Below, in pieces: positions 1-8,838 of a DNA stretch of 64,000 nucleotides (positions are counted from its first letter, which is position 1; each line of letters begins with the position of its first letter). The notes below the pieces were generated by a model. The model was not told the DNA's origin. It saw only the letters and a list, made by a program, of their open reading frames with translations, and did no database searches. The position numbers were made by a program, and so were the translations under genes. This DNA comes from Granulosicoccus sp963833195 (GTDB lineage Bacteria; Pseudomonadota; Gammaproteobacteria; Granulosicoccales; Granulosicoccaceae): positions 186,001-250,000 of the forward strand of contig CAWHXF010000027.1 in assembly GCA_963833195.1 (NCBI GenBank). Reading direction: 5' to 3'.

Positions 1-1
1 C

Positions 2-1510
2 GTGCGCCTGGACGACCTGTCGCGCATCTTCGCGATCATCTTCTCCATCGCGGCCTTCCTGTCGGGACTCTACGCCTGGCACGTGCGCGACACCGTGCAG
101 CAGGTGGCCACGCTCGGCTACGCGGGCAGCGCCATCGGCGGCGTGCTGGCGGGCGACCTGATCACTCTGTTCCTGTGGTGGGAGGGCACGGCGATCGCCT
201 CGGTGTTCCTGATCTGGGCGAGGCGCACCCCGGCGGCCACCGCCACGGGCATGCGCTACCTGATCGTGCAGGTGCTCTCCGGCGTGCTGCTGCTGGCGGG
301 GCTGCTGCTGCATTATCACGACACGGGCTCCATCGCGTTCGATCACCTCGGGCTCGGCTCCCCGGGCACGCTGCTGATCTTCCTGTCCTTCGGCATCAAG
401 TGCGCGTTCCCGCTGCTGCACAACTGGCTGCAGGACGCCTATCCGGCCGCGACCGTGACCGGCACCGTCGTGCTCTCGGCGTTCACGACGAAGATGGCGG
501 TGTACGCGCTCGCGCGCGGCTACGCGGGCACCGAGATCCTCGTGTGGATCGGCGCGATCATGACGCTCTTCCCGATCTTCTTCGCCGAGATCGAGAACGA
601 CCTGCGCCGCGTGCTGGCCTACAGCCTGAACAACCAGCTCGGCTTCATGGTCGTGGGCGTCGGCGTGGGCACCGAGATGGCGCTGAACGGCACGGCCGCG
701 CACGCCTTCTGCCACATCCTCTACAAGGCGCTGCTGTTCATGTCGGTCGGTGCGGTGCTGTACCGCACCGGCACCTCGAAGGCCTCGGAGCTCGGCGGGC
801 TGTACCGCACCATGCCCGTGACGGCGGCGTGCTGCCTGGTGGGGGCGGCCTCGATCAGCGCGTTCCCGCTGTTCTCCGGCTTCGTGTCGAAGTCCCTGAT
901 CCTGTCGGCGGCGTCCGACTCGGGCTACTACCTGGTGTGGTTCGCGCTGCTCGTCGCCTCGGCCGGGGTCCTGAGCCACTCGGGCATCAAGGTGCCGTAC
1001 TTCGCCTTCTTCGCGGAGGACTCCGGCAAGCGGCCCGCCGAGGCGCCCGTGCACATGCGCGCGGCGATGATCGTCACGGCGATCCTGTGCGTAGCGATCG
1101 GCGTGTTCCCGGGCGCGTTGTACTCGCTGCTGCCCTACGAGGTCGACTACCACGCCTACACCTGGGCGCACGTGCTGACGCAGATGCAGTTGCTGTGCTT
1201 CGCGCTGCTCGCGTTCGTGTTCCTGATGCGCTCGGGGCTGCACCCGCCCGAGGTGCGCGCGGTCAACCTCGACAGCGACGTGGTGTACCGGAAGTTCGTG
1301 CCGTCCGTGCTGCCGGGCATCGTGGCGGGCATCACGCGCGTGGACCGTGCGGCGCGCGGGTGGCTGCTCGGATTGCTCGCCGGCGCGATCGGCGCGGTCG
1401 CGAAGGTGTCGCGTCCCGGCGAGGTGCTGGCGCGCGGCTGGAGCGTGGCGAGCATGATGCTCATCGTCATGATCGTCATGGCCACGGTGCTGGTGGCGAA
1501 CCTGTTCTGA
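2..1510 (+). CDS. Proton-translocating antiporter subunit (MrpD/NuoM/NuoL-like), 5' truncated by window edge
   Basis: A polytopic membrane protein of the complex I / Mrp antiporter family, which moves H+ or Na+ across the inner membrane. The visible 502 residues carry the family's key charges: Glu61 in the WWEG helix, Lys133 in FGIKCAFPLLHNW, Lys164 in FTTKMAVYAL and Lys242 in HILYKALLF. The reading frame is already open at base 2 and the first visible residues match a region some 70 residues into related proteins, so the GTG at position 2 is probably internal. MrpD-type subunit is the best guess because of the short C-terminus and the IKVPYFAFF segment. Other subunits of the complex would lie upstream, outside the window, so NuoL/HyfB-type relatives cannot be excluded. 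Confidence 0.8.
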   Translation: MRLDDLSRIFAIIFSIAAFLSGLYAWHVRDTVQQVATLGYAGSAIGGVLAGDLITLFLWWEGTAIASVFLIWARRTPAATATGMRYLIVQVLSGVLLLAGLLLHYHDTGSIAFDHLGLGSPGTLLIFLSFGIKCAFPLLHNWLQDAYPAATVTGTVVLSAFTTKMAVYALARGYAGTEILVWIGAIMTLFPIFFAEIENDLRRVLAYSLNNQLGFMVVGVGVGTEMALNGTAAHAFCHILYKALLFMSVGAVLYRTGTSKASELGGLYRTMPVTAACCLVGAASISAFPLFSGFVSKSLILSAASDSGYYLVWFALLVASAGVLSHSGIKVPYFAFFAEDSGKRPAEAPVHMRAAMIVTAILCVAIGVFPGALYSLLPYEVDYHAYTWAHVLTQMQLLCFALLAFVFLMRSGLHPPEVRAVNLDSDVVYRKFVPSVLPGIVAGITRVDRAARGWLLGLLAGAIGAVAKVSRPGEVLARGWSVASMMLIVMIVMATVLVANLF

Positions 1511-1543
1511 TCGACGCTCGGGCCGCGTGCCGACGCGCAGCGG

Positions 1544-2842
1544 TCAGCCGGTGTCGCGCGAGCCGTCGGCGGCGAGCCTCACCGGGACGCCCTCGCGCAC
1601 GGACGCGTAGATGGCCTCGATGATGCGCATGTCCCGCAAGCCCATCTCGGCGGGCGTGCGCACCGGCGCACCGTTCAGCACGGCGTGCGCGAAGCCGTCG
1701 ATCTCGCCGATGAACTGCGCGGCGCTGCTGCCGCAGTCGATGTCGTCGACGTCGCCGTCGGCGTGGATCTTCAACGTGTTGCCCTCGTAGGCCGTCGCGG
1801 GCCACATCTCGATGCTGCCCGTCGTGCCGTGGGCGTGAATGGACTTGACGTTCGCGGTGTAGGAGCACGACAGGTTCGCGAGCGTGCCCGAGGGAAAGCG
1901 CAGCCGCGCGACGAGCTGGTTCTCGATCTCGCGAAAGCGCGGGTCGTCCGCGGGGGTGTGCGCGCTGGCACTGACCTCGACCGGGCTTTCGCCGGTGAGG
2001 TAGCAGAAGGCGTTCAGCCCGTAGATGCCGATGTCGGGCAGGGCGCCGCCGCCCGCGAGGCTTCGGTTCGCGCGCCACACGTCGCGCGGGATCGACAGGT
2101 CCAGCAATCGGTGGTGATCGGAGACCAGCGCCGTGAGCTCGCCGATGGCGCCGTTGCCGATGCGCGCGATGGCGTTCAGGTTGTAGGGCTCGAAGTGCGC
2201 GCGGTAGGCGATCATGAGCGTGCGCCCGGCCTCGTCGCGCGCGCGGATCATGCGCTCGCATTCGGCCACGGACGTCGCCATGGGCTTTTCGCACAAGACG
2301 TGCTTGCCGGCGGCGAACGCGCGCTCGGTGAATTCCGCGTGCAGCGCGTTCGGCAGCACGATGTAGACGGCGTCGATGCGCTCGTCGTCGGCGATGGCGT
2401 CGAAGTCGTCGTAGCTTCGCACCGCATCCTCCGGCACGCCGTAGGCCGCCGCCACGCGCGCGGCCTTCTCCGGATTGCCGGAAACGAGCCCCGCGATGCG
2501 CGCGTGGCGGCTCGAGGAGATCGCGGGCAGCATGCGGGCGATGGCGAAGTCGCCCAGGCCGACGACGGCGATGCCGAGCGTCGGCCCGTCCGCCGCGCTC
2601 TCCTCGAAGCCCGGCGCCGCGTCGTCGAGCGACACGCCGTGCGGGAACGGGCGGCCGACGGCCCGATCCGGCAGCACGGTGCCGCCCGGCTGTACCCCGT
2701 CGGCGGCCACGACGTCGGCGCTCGCGGCGTCCGCGAAGCCCGCGAGCGAGCCGCCGACGGCGGGAGCGGACGCGAGCGCGCCCGCGCCGGCGCGCAGGAA
2801 GCGGCGGCGCGAGACCGAAGGGGTGCGAGTGAACCTGCGCAT
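1544..2842 (-). CDS. Gfo/Idh/MocA family oxidoreductase, Tat-exported
   Basis: A predicted NAD(P)-dependent sugar or inositol-type dehydrogenase of 432 aa. The N-terminus SRRRFLRAG followed by an Ala/Gly hydrophobic stretch is a twin-arginine signal, so the enzyme probably folds with its cofactor and acts in the periplasm, as glucose-fructose oxidoreductase does. A Rossmann motif (GIAVVGLGDFA) follows at about residue 90, then the family's EKP motif (HVLCEKPMATS), whose Lys is usually catalytic, and a C-terminal domain with GGGALPDIGIYGLN. The start ATG at 2842 is the first that keeps the Tat signal. It stands alone, convergent with the antiporter gene. The substrate is not predictable. Confidence 0.85.
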   Translation of the reverse strand: MRRFTRTPSVSRRRFLRAGAGALASAPAVGGSLAGFADAASADVVAADGVQPGGTVLPDRAVGRPFPHGVSLDDAAPGFEESAADGPTLGIAVVGLGDFAIARMLPAISSSRHARIAGLVSGNPEKAARVAAAYGVPEDAVRSYDDFDAIADDERIDAVYIVLPNALHAEFTERAFAAGKHVLCEKPMATSVAECERMIRARDEAGRTLMIAYRAHFEPYNLNAIARIGNGAIGELTALVSDHHRLLDLSIPRDVWRANRSLAGGGALPDIGIYGLNAFCYLTGESPVEVSASAHTPADDPRFREIENQLVARLRFPSGTLANLSCSYTANVKSIHAHGTTGSIEMWPATAYEGNTLKIHADGDVDDIDCGSSAAQFIGEIDGFAHAVLNGAPVRTPAEMGLRDMRIIEAIYASVREGVPVRLAADGSRDTG

Positions 2843-2934
2843 GTCGAAGGAAGGCGTGTGCGGCTGGCCGGTGCAGCCTGTCGCGCGGCGGCTGCGCTTC
2901 GTGGCGCCTGCGCGAAACTGCAACGCGGCGGGAA

Positions 2935-3564
2935 TTATCGGCGCCGGGCGTGCACCGCGTAGAGCGGATCGCCCCGCGCGCCCGGGTTGCGATGCTCGAT
3001 GCGCGGTGCGTCGAAGCCCTCCGTCGCCTCGAAGTAGCGTGCGACGATCGCGCACCGGCCGCGGTCGTCGCATCCGAGCCAGCCGCGGATGGCCTTCGTC
3101 GGGAAGCAGCGGTTCGAGAACGTGCAGACGAACGCGCCGCCCGGACGCAGCACGCGCCGCACCTGCGCGAACACTTCGAGCGGGGTCGTCAGGTAGTCGA
3201 TGGACACGGCGCACGTGACCGCGTCGAACGAGGCGTCCGGGTGCGGCAGCACGGGATCGACGTTCAGGTCCTGCACCCACCACTCGTCGGCCATCTCGTT
3301 GGCGGCCAGCTCGCCGGCGTTCATGCCCGTGACGACGAGCCGGCCGGGCTTGACCCTGAAGTGCGAGATCCACGAGGAGCAGAGGTCGAGCACGCTCGCC
3401 TCGGGCGTATCGAGCCCGAGCTCCGAGTAGAGCGCGCCGATGGCCGCGATGGCGCCGTCGTCGATGTGCGTGACGAAGCGATCGTGGGCGTAGAAGCGCG
3501 CGTCGTTCGAGTCGTCCTGCCGTTCGAAGAAGCCCGGCGGGAAGGGCGTGGGTTCGTTGCTCAA
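2935..3564 (-). CDS. Class I SAM-dependent methyltransferase
   Basis: A soluble methyltransferase of about 209 aa. The SAM-binding motif I region is VLDLCSSWISHF, followed by a motif resembling the methyltransf_11 acidic loop (DLNVDPVLPHPDASFDAV), and motif LRPGGAFVCTFSNRCFP. The glycine-rich loop is replaced by CSSW, which occurs in a clade of small proteins of unknown substrate. The start is uncertain. I chose TTG at 3564, directly before NEPTPFPPGFFERQ where conserved-looking sequence begins. Upstream the frame stays open to 3744 but is Arg-rich and would overlap the divergent gene's promoter. Family assignment is firm; the role is unknown. Confidence 0.72.
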   Translation of the reverse strand: MSNEPTPFPPGFFERQDDSNDARFYAHDRFVTHIDDGAIAAIGALYSELGLDTPEASVLDLCSSWISHFRVKPGRLVVTGMNAGELAANEMADEWWVQDLNVDPVLPHPDASFDAVTCAVSIDYLTTPLEVFAQVRRVLRPGGAFVCTFSNRCFPTKAIRGWLGCDDRGRCAIVARYFEATEGFDAPRIEHRNPGARGDPLYAVHARRR

Positions 3565-3758
3565 GAGGGGCGGCTCGCGCTTCGAGGGGGACGGGTTCGT
3601 GTCGGTGCGGCGACGGGCCGCGCGACGGGGCCGTGCATCGTGAGCGAGCCTCGCGAGGAGCGAGCCCGCCGGGCAAATGCTGCGCGAGGCGCGCGCGTGC
3701 CCGGTTCGCGCAGCGGTGCGAGTTAGCGTGCGCACGCACCCCACGACGGTTATTGCCC

Positions 3759-4142
3759 ATGAGCACGCTGACCCGCATTCCCACCGACCGCAGCGACCTG
3801 TACGCCTTCGAGATCGACGGCGAGGTGTCCGCCGACGACATGGAGTGGATGGCCGAGCTGATGAACGGCGCGTTCGACGAGCACGAGGGCAAGGTCGACA
3901 TGTTGCTGCTGTTTCGCGAGTTCGACGGCAGCGAGCGCGGCGCCATGCTCGATGGCGACGTCATCGCGTCGCGCTTCCGCTCGCTCGCGCACGTCGACCG
4001 CTACGTGGTGGTCGGCGCGCCCGAAGCGGCGAACTCGATGATCGAGACGATGGCGAAGCTCATGCCCGTCGAGGCGCACACCTATCCGATGGCGCAGGCC
4101 GCCGAGGCGTGGCACCTGCTCGGCGCGCGACCGCTGACCTGA
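3759..4142 (+). CDS. SpoIIAA-like / STAS-domain protein
   Basis: A 127-aa cytoplasmic protein matching the SpoIIAA-like family (DUF3478 type), a STAS fold often found in marine and environmental proteobacteria. Visible pattern: an N-terminal beta strand (YAFEIDGEVSADDMEWM), the LLLFREFDG strand, and a C-terminal helix after YVVVGAPEAANSMIETM. The characteristic phosphorylatable Ser of true anti-sigma-factor antagonists is not obvious, so partner-switching cannot be claimed. It is divergent from the methyltransferase gene with about 195 bp between the chosen starts. It is followed after 38 bp by the amidase gene and may be the first gene of that transcript. Confidence 0.7.
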   Translation: MSTLTRIPTDRSDLYAFEIDGEVSADDMEWMAELMNGAFDEHEGKVDMLLLFREFDGSERGAMLDGDVIASRFRSLAHVDRYVVVGAPEAANSMIETMAKLMPVEAHTYPMAQAAEAWHLLGARPLT

Positions 4143-4180
4143 GGCATAGTGTCCGGGCATTCCTGCCACGCGCCCGGACG

Positions 4181-5800
4181 ATGGACTTCGACGAGTACCG
4201 CACGCTGGATGCGCTGGGACTCGCCGCGAGCGTGCGCTCCGGCGACGTGTCCGCGCCCGCCTTGCTCGAGCTCGCGCTGGCGCGCGTCCGGGAGGTCGAC
4301 CCGGCGCTGCGCGCCATCGCCTCGATCGACGAGGCCGCGGCGCGCGCGCACGTCGCTCGCGGGTTGCCGCACGGCGCGTTCACCGGTGTGCCGTTCCTGC
4401 TGAAGGATCTCGGGGCCGAGGCCACGGCCTTCCCCTCGAGCGGCGGTTCGATGCTGCTGCGCGGCACGCGCCATGCGGTGGACTGCACGCTCGTGGAACG
4501 GCTCGATGCGACGGGGCTCGTGACGTTCGGCCGCACGACCGCACCCGAGGGCGGCGTGGGGCCCGTCACCGAGGCGCGCGCGTACGGCGCACCGACGCGC
4601 AATCCCTGGAACCCGCAGCGCACGCCGGGCGGCTCGTCCGGCGGTGCCGCGGCGGCCGTGGCCGCGGGCATCGTGCCGGCGGCCCACGGTTCGGACGGCG
4701 GCGGCTCGGTGCGCATACCGGCCTCGTGCTGCGGCCTCGTCGGCTTCAAGCCGACGCGCGGCCGCGTGCCGGACGGCCCGCAGGTCGGCGAGGGTTGGGC
4801 GGGCATGGCGACGGACGGCTTCCTGACCCGCAGCGTGCGCGACACCGCGGCGCTGCTCGACGCGGTGGCGGGAAGCGATCTCGGCGCCCCGTACCGGGCG
4901 CCGCCCATGCCGATGTCGTACGCCGAGGCCGTGCGCACGCCGCCGCCGCGGCTGCGCATCGCGGTCTGCGAGACGAGCTTCGGGGGCGACACCATCGATG
5001 CCGAGGTGCGCGCGGGCGTGCTCGCCACGGCGGACCTGCTGGCCTCGCTCGGCCACCGCGTCGAGCGCGCCCGCCCCGAGGCGGACGTCGACGCCATGAT
5101 GCGTGCCTGGACGACGATCGTCGCCTGCGGCACGGCCGAGTGGATCGATGCGGCGCTGCGCCGGGCGGGCAGGGCGCTGCGCGCCGGCGACGTGGAACCC
5201 GTCGCGGCGAGCGCGTACGAGCACGCGCGCGCGTTCTCCGGTGTCGACTACCTGCGCGCCGTGGAAGCGGTGCACGCCTACGGTCGCGAGATGGCCCGCT
5301 TCTTCGATCCGTTCGGCGAGCGGGTGTCGCGCGACGGCGGCGCGCCTCGCGTTCCGGGCGCCGCGCTCGGGACCGGCTCCGGGGCCGGCTTCCGGAGCGC
5401 TTCGGGGAGTGCTTCGGGGAGCGGCGTCGCGGGCCCGCCCTTCGCGGGTCCCCCCGCGCGCGACGGTGCGGGCTACGACGTGCTGCTCTCGGCGACGCTC
5501 GCCGAGCCGCCGGCGCGCATCGGACGCTTCGATCATTCGCGCGCCGACTACATGGACTACCGCATGGGACCGGACGGCGTCTTCGCGCATTCGCCCTTCA
5601 CGGCGTCGTTCAACGCGTCGGGCCAGCCCGCGGTGTCGCTGCCGCTGCACATCGGGCGCACCGGCGAGGCCGCGGGTCTGCCGATCGGCATGCACCTGGC
5701 CGCGCCCTTCGGCGAGGACGCGTTGCTGCTCGCGCTGGCCGCGGAGCTGGAAGCCGCGCGTCCGTGGTTCGATCGGGTGCCGCCCGACCGCACGGGCTGA
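4181..5800 (+). CDS. Amidase-signature family amidase
   Basis: A 539-aa hydrolase of the amidase-signature family, which cleaves carboxamide bonds with a Ser-cisSer-Lys triad. Lys75 (PFLLKDLGAEA), cis-Ser152 (TPGGSSGGAAAA) and nucleophile Ser176 (GSDGGGSVRIPAS) are all present with normal spacing, so it should be active. An oddity is a Gly/Ser/Pro-rich low-complexity insert at about residues 390-425, partly built of a 12-bp tandem repeat. It sits 38 bp ahead of the polyamine-type ABC operon on the same strand. An inference from context is that it cleaves an imported amide, perhaps an acylated or carbamoylated polyamine. Related amidases in other genomes act on very diverse substrates. Confidence 0.87.
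   Translation: MDFDEYRTLDALGLAASVRSGDVSAPALLELALARVREVDPALRAIASIDEAAARAHVARGLPHGAFTGVPFLLKDLGAEATAFPSSGGSMLLRGTRHAVDCTLVERLDATGLVTFGRTTAPEGGVGPVTEARAYGAPTRNPWNPQRTPGGSSGGAAAAVAAGIVPAAHGSDGGGSVRIPASCCGLVGFKPTRGRVPDGPQVGEGWAGMATDGFLTRSVRDTAALLDAVAGSDLGAPYRAPPMPMSYAEAVRTPPPRLRIAVCETSFGGDTIDAEVRAGVLATADLLASLGHRVERARPEADVDAMMRAWTTIVACGTAEWIDAALRRAGRALRAGDVEPVAASAYEHARAFSGVDYLRAVEAVHAYGREMARFFDPFGERVSRDGGAPRVPGAALGTGSGAGFRSASGSASGSGVAGPPFAGPPARDGAGYDVLLSATLAEPPARIGRFDHSRADYMDYRMGPDGVFAHSPFTASFNASGQPAVSLPLHIGRTGEAAGLPIGMHLAAPFGEDALLLALAAELEAARPWFDRVPPDRTG
5396..5419 (+). repeat. 12-bp tandem repeat, two copies, inside the amidase gene
   Basis: Two adjacent copies of AGCGCTTCGGGG / AGTGCTTCGGGG encode Ser-rich low-complexity residues in the insert of the amidase. 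Because the unit is 12 bp, gain or loss would keep frame. Confidence 0.6.
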
Positions 5801-5823
5801 ACCGAGGCGGCGTCGGGCCGTGG

Positions 5824-5829
5824 TATATC
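5824..5829 (+). promoter_or_regulatory. TATATC hexamer 9 nt before the potA-like start
   Basis: A -10-like TATATC, rare in this GC-rich background, lies 9 nt before the ATG at 5839, which has no clear Shine-Dalgarno. This would fit a leaderless transcript. No good -35 is visible. Confidence 0.3.
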
Positions 5830-5838
5830 GTCGAGACC

Positions 5839-7026
5839 ATGCCGCCGCGCCACGCCACCCCCGCCGCCACGCCCTTCGCGGTCGAGGTGCGCGGCGTGAC
5901 CAAGCGCTTCGACGGCGCCGCGACGCCCGCGCTGGACGGGGTCTCGCTCGGCATCCGCGCGAACGAGTTCTACACGCTGCTCGGGCCGTCCGGTTGCGGC
6001 AAGACCACGCTGCTGCGCCTGATCGCGGGTTTCGAATACCCGAGCGCGGGCGAGATCCTGCTGGCGGGGCAGGCCATCGGCGCGCTGCCGCCGTACCGCC
6101 GGCCCGTCAACACGGTGTTCCAGAGCTACGCGCTCTTTCCGCACATGAGCGTCGCGCGCAACGTCGGCTTCGGGCTCGAGATGCAGGGCCGGCCCAGGGA
6201 CGAGATCCGTTCGCGCACCGCCGAGGTGCTCGCGCTGGTGCGGCTGGAGGAGTTCGCCGGGCGCGCGACGTCCGCGCTGTCGGGCGGCCAGCAGCAGCGC
6301 GTGGCGCTTGCCCGCGCACTGGCCCCGAGCCCGCGCGTGCTGCTGCTCGACGAGCCGCTGTCCGCGCTCGACTACAAGCTCCGGAAGGGCATGCAGATCG
6401 AGCTCAAGCGCATGCAGCACGAGACCGGCATCACCTTCGTGTTCGTGACCCACGACCAGGACGAGGCGTTGTCGATGTCGGATCGCATCGCGATCATGTC
6501 GGCGGGCCGCATCCTGCAGGTCGATGAACCGCGCACCGTCTACGAGCGGCCCGCCACGCGCTTCGTGGCCGACTTCATCGGCGAGTCGAACCTGCTGGAA
6601 GGCAGCGTCGAGAGCGTGCGGCCGGAGGCGTTGCGCCTGCGGCTCGATGCGGGCGCGAGCATCGAGCTGGACGGCGCCGAGCTGCCTCCGGAGCTGCATC
6701 GCATCGGTGCGCGCTGCACCGTCGTCGTGCGTCCGGAGCACGCGAGCGTCGTGCCCGTTCATCACGGTTCGCGCGAGGACGGCTCCGACACCGCGCTCGA
6801 GGGCACGCTCGAGCACACCGTGTATTCGGGGACCGACACGCACCGGCACGTGCGTCTGGCCGACGGTTCGGCCTTCATCGTGCGCACGCCGAACCTCGCC
6901 GCGGCCGCGTCGGCGCGGTCGGCGGCGAGCGCGCACGAGCCGAACCTCGCGGACGGGGTGCACGAACGCGGCGCGGCGGTACGCGTCTCGATCGCGCCCG
7001 GGGCGGCCCGGCCGGTGGCCGACTGA
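5839..7026 (+). CDS. potA: ABC transporter ATP-binding protein, spermidine/putrescine type (PotA-like)
   Basis: The 395-aa ATPase of an importer for polyamines. Walker A is GPSGCGKT (49-56), Q-loop Gln95 (VFQSYALFPHM), signature LSGGQ (147-151), Walker B VLLLDEP (167-173) and switch His205. After residue 240 comes the TOBE/MOP regulatory domain, ending in an Ala-rich tail. FQSYALFPHM and the FVADFIGESNLLEG linker are typical of PotA and of the putrescine PotG paralog. The permease gene follows with its start overlapping this stop (TGATG at 7024-7028), so the transporter genes are translated as a unit. The specificity call rests on the whole operon including the PotD-like binding protein. Confidence 0.9.
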   Translation: MPPRHATPAATPFAVEVRGVTKRFDGAATPALDGVSLGIRANEFYTLLGPSGCGKTTLLRLIAGFEYPSAGEILLAGQAIGALPPYRRPVNTVFQSYALFPHMSVARNVGFGLEMQGRPRDEIRSRTAEVLALVRLEEFAGRATSALSGGQQQRVALARALAPSPRVLLLDEPLSALDYKLRKGMQIELKRMQHETGITFVFVTHDQDEALSMSDRIAIMSAGRILQVDEPRTVYERPATRFVADFIGESNLLEGSVESVRPEALRLRLDAGASIELDGAELPPELHRIGARCTVVVRPEHASVVPVHHGSREDGSDTALEGTLEHTVYSGTDTHRHVRLADGSAFIVRTPNLAAAASARSAASAHEPNLADGVHERGAAVRVSIAPGAARPVAD

Positions 7027-7997
7027 TGCCGTCCGTCGCGGCGCCGGAGCACGCTGCCGACGCGCCGGCCGTGCCGCGCGAGAGCACCGCCGAGACGCGC
7101 GCGCGCCGGCGCGACCGGGCGACGCGCTGGTGGCTCTCGGCGCCGGCGCTCGTCATCGTCACGCTCGCGGCGGCGGGCCCGCTGCTCGTGATGCTCGCCT
7201 ACTCGTTCATGGAGCGCGGCGACTACGGCGACGTGAAGTTCGGCCAGCTCTCGCTGCAGGGCTGGTTCCAGGTCATCCTCGAGCGCGACATCTTCGACGA
7301 CACGCTCGGGCTCGCCGACGCGCACCTCACGATCTTCTGGCGCTCGGTGAAGCTCTCGCTCGCCACCACCGCTCTCACCCTCGCGCTCGGCTTTCCGACC
7401 GCCTGGTTCATCGCCACGCGACCCGCGCGCACGCGTGACGTGTGGCTGCTGCTCGTGACCATCCCGTTCTGGACGAACCTGCTGATCCGCACCTTCGCCG
7501 TGCAGGAGCTGATCCGCAACGAAGGGGTCGTCAACACCGTGCTGCTGAAGCTCGGGCTGATCGAGCGGCCGATCCAGATGATGTTCACCGACGGCGCCAT
7601 CCTCTTCGGCATGGCCTACGTCTACCTGCCGCTGATGGTGCTGCCGCTGTACGCGAGTCTCGAGCGCCTCGACTGGCGGCTGCTGGAGGCCGCGCACGAT
7701 CTCTACGCGACGCGCTGGCAGGCGCTGCGGCGCGTGGTGCTGCCCCTCGTGCGGCCCGGCACCGTCGCGGGCTGCATCCTGGTGTTCATCCCCTCGCTCG
7801 GTGCCTACGTCACGCCGCGCGTGCTCGGCGGCGGCAAGAACCTGATGCTCGGCAACTTCATCGAGCTGCAGTTCGGTCCGGGCAGGAACTGGCCGCTAGG
7901 CGCGGCGCTCTCGATCACGCTGCTCGCGCTCGTGATGCTGGCGCTGCTGGTGTACGTGCGCAGCGCCTCGCGCGCCGGGACGCGGGCGCATGGCTAG
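7026..7997 (+). CDS. potB: ABC transporter permease, spermidine/putrescine type (PotB-like)
   Basis: A 323-aa inner-membrane permease with six predicted transmembrane helices and a long hydrophilic N-terminus of about 35 residues. The EAA loop that docks with the ATPase is seen in EAAHDLYATRWQALRRVVLP. The family-typical segments WTNLLIRTFAVQELIRNEG and IPSLGAYVTPRVLGGGKNLMLGNFIE identify it as PotB/PotH type rather than an iron or sulfate permease. It overlaps potA by one base and the next permease by 8 bases, showing strict co-translation. Confidence 0.9.
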   Translation: MPSVAAPEHAADAPAVPRESTAETRARRRDRATRWWLSAPALVIVTLAAAGPLLVMLAYSFMERGDYGDVKFGQLSLQGWFQVILERDIFDDTLGLADAHLTIFWRSVKLSLATTALTLALGFPTAWFIATRPARTRDVWLLLVTIPFWTNLLIRTFAVQELIRNEGVVNTVLLKLGLIERPIQMMFTDGAILFGMAYVYLPLMVLPLYASLERLDWRLLEAAHDLYATRWQALRRVVLPLVRPGTVAGCILVFIPSLGAYVTPRVLGGGKNLMLGNFIELQFGPGRNWPLGAALSITLLALVMLALLVYVRSASRAGTRAHG

Positions 7998-8811
7998 GCC
8001 GGCGCTCGGGCGCGGCACCGGCTTCGACGTGCGTCGGCTGCCTGGCGCGACGTGGCTCGCGGCGCTGTGCTTCGCGCTGCTGTACCTGCCGATCGCCGTT
8101 CTCGTCGTGTACGCGTTCAACGCCGGCGAATCGATCGCGCATTGGGAGGGCTTCTCGCTGCGCTGGTTCATCGTCGCGTGGGAGGACGAGCGCGTGAAGG
8201 ATGCCTCGCTGCGTTCCCTGTGGCTCGCGCTCGTGGCCGCCACCATCGCGACCTGCGCCGCGACGCTCGCCGCGCTCGCGACCACGCGCACCGCCCCCTA
8301 TCCGGGCTCGACCTTCAAGTACGCGCTCATCAACCAGCCGCTCATGGTTCCGGAGATCGTCACGGCGGTGGCGCTCCTGATCGTGTTCTCCCGCATCAAG
8401 GTCTGGACGGGCTACACGGGGGCGGGCTATCTGGTGGCGGCGCACGCCGCGTTCTGCGTGCCGTTCGCCTACCTGCCCATCCGCGCGCGGCTCGAGGGCA
8501 TGGACATCGCGCTGGAGCGCGCGGCCGCGGACCTGTACGCGACCCCGCTGCGCGCGTTCCGACGCGTCACGCTGCCGCTGCTCGCGCCGGGCATCCTCGC
8601 GGGCTTCATGCTCGCGTTCGTCATCTCGCTCGACGACGTCGTGATCACCGAGTTCGTGAAGTCCGGCGGCCAGGAGACGCTGCCGACCTGGATGCTCGGC
8701 AAGTTGCGCCGCTCCATCACGCCCGAGATCAACGCCATCGCCACGGTGTTCCTCGCGCTCTCGATCGTCGTCGTCACCGCGTTCTTCCTGCTCGGCCGTC
8801 GCCGGGCCTGA
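7990..8811 (+). CDS. potC: ABC transporter permease, spermidine/putrescine type (PotC-like)
   Basis: The second permease, 273 aa, paired with PotB in the heterodimeric membrane channel. The segment YAFNAGESIAHWEGFSLRWF is the PotC/PotI hallmark (FN-x6-W-x-GFS-x-RWF). The EAA motif is RAAADLYATPLRAFRRVTLP, and SLDDVVITEFVKS follows. Its ATG at 7990 lies within the end of potB. A 27-bp gap separates it from the binding-protein gene, the usual PotABCD order. Confidence 0.9.
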   Translation: MARPALGRGTGFDVRRLPGATWLAALCFALLYLPIAVLVVYAFNAGESIAHWEGFSLRWFIVAWEDERVKDASLRSLWLALVAATIATCAATLAALATTRTAPYPGSTFKYALINQPLMVPEIVTAVALLIVFSRIKVWTGYTGAGYLVAAHAAFCVPFAYLPIRARLEGMDIALERAAADLYATPLRAFRRVTLPLLAPGILAGFMLAFVISLDDVVITEFVKSGGQETLPTWMLGKLRRSITPEINAIATVFLALSIVVVTAFFLLGRRRA

Positions 8812-8838
8812 ATCGTCCACCCGACCGGAGTGTCCGCC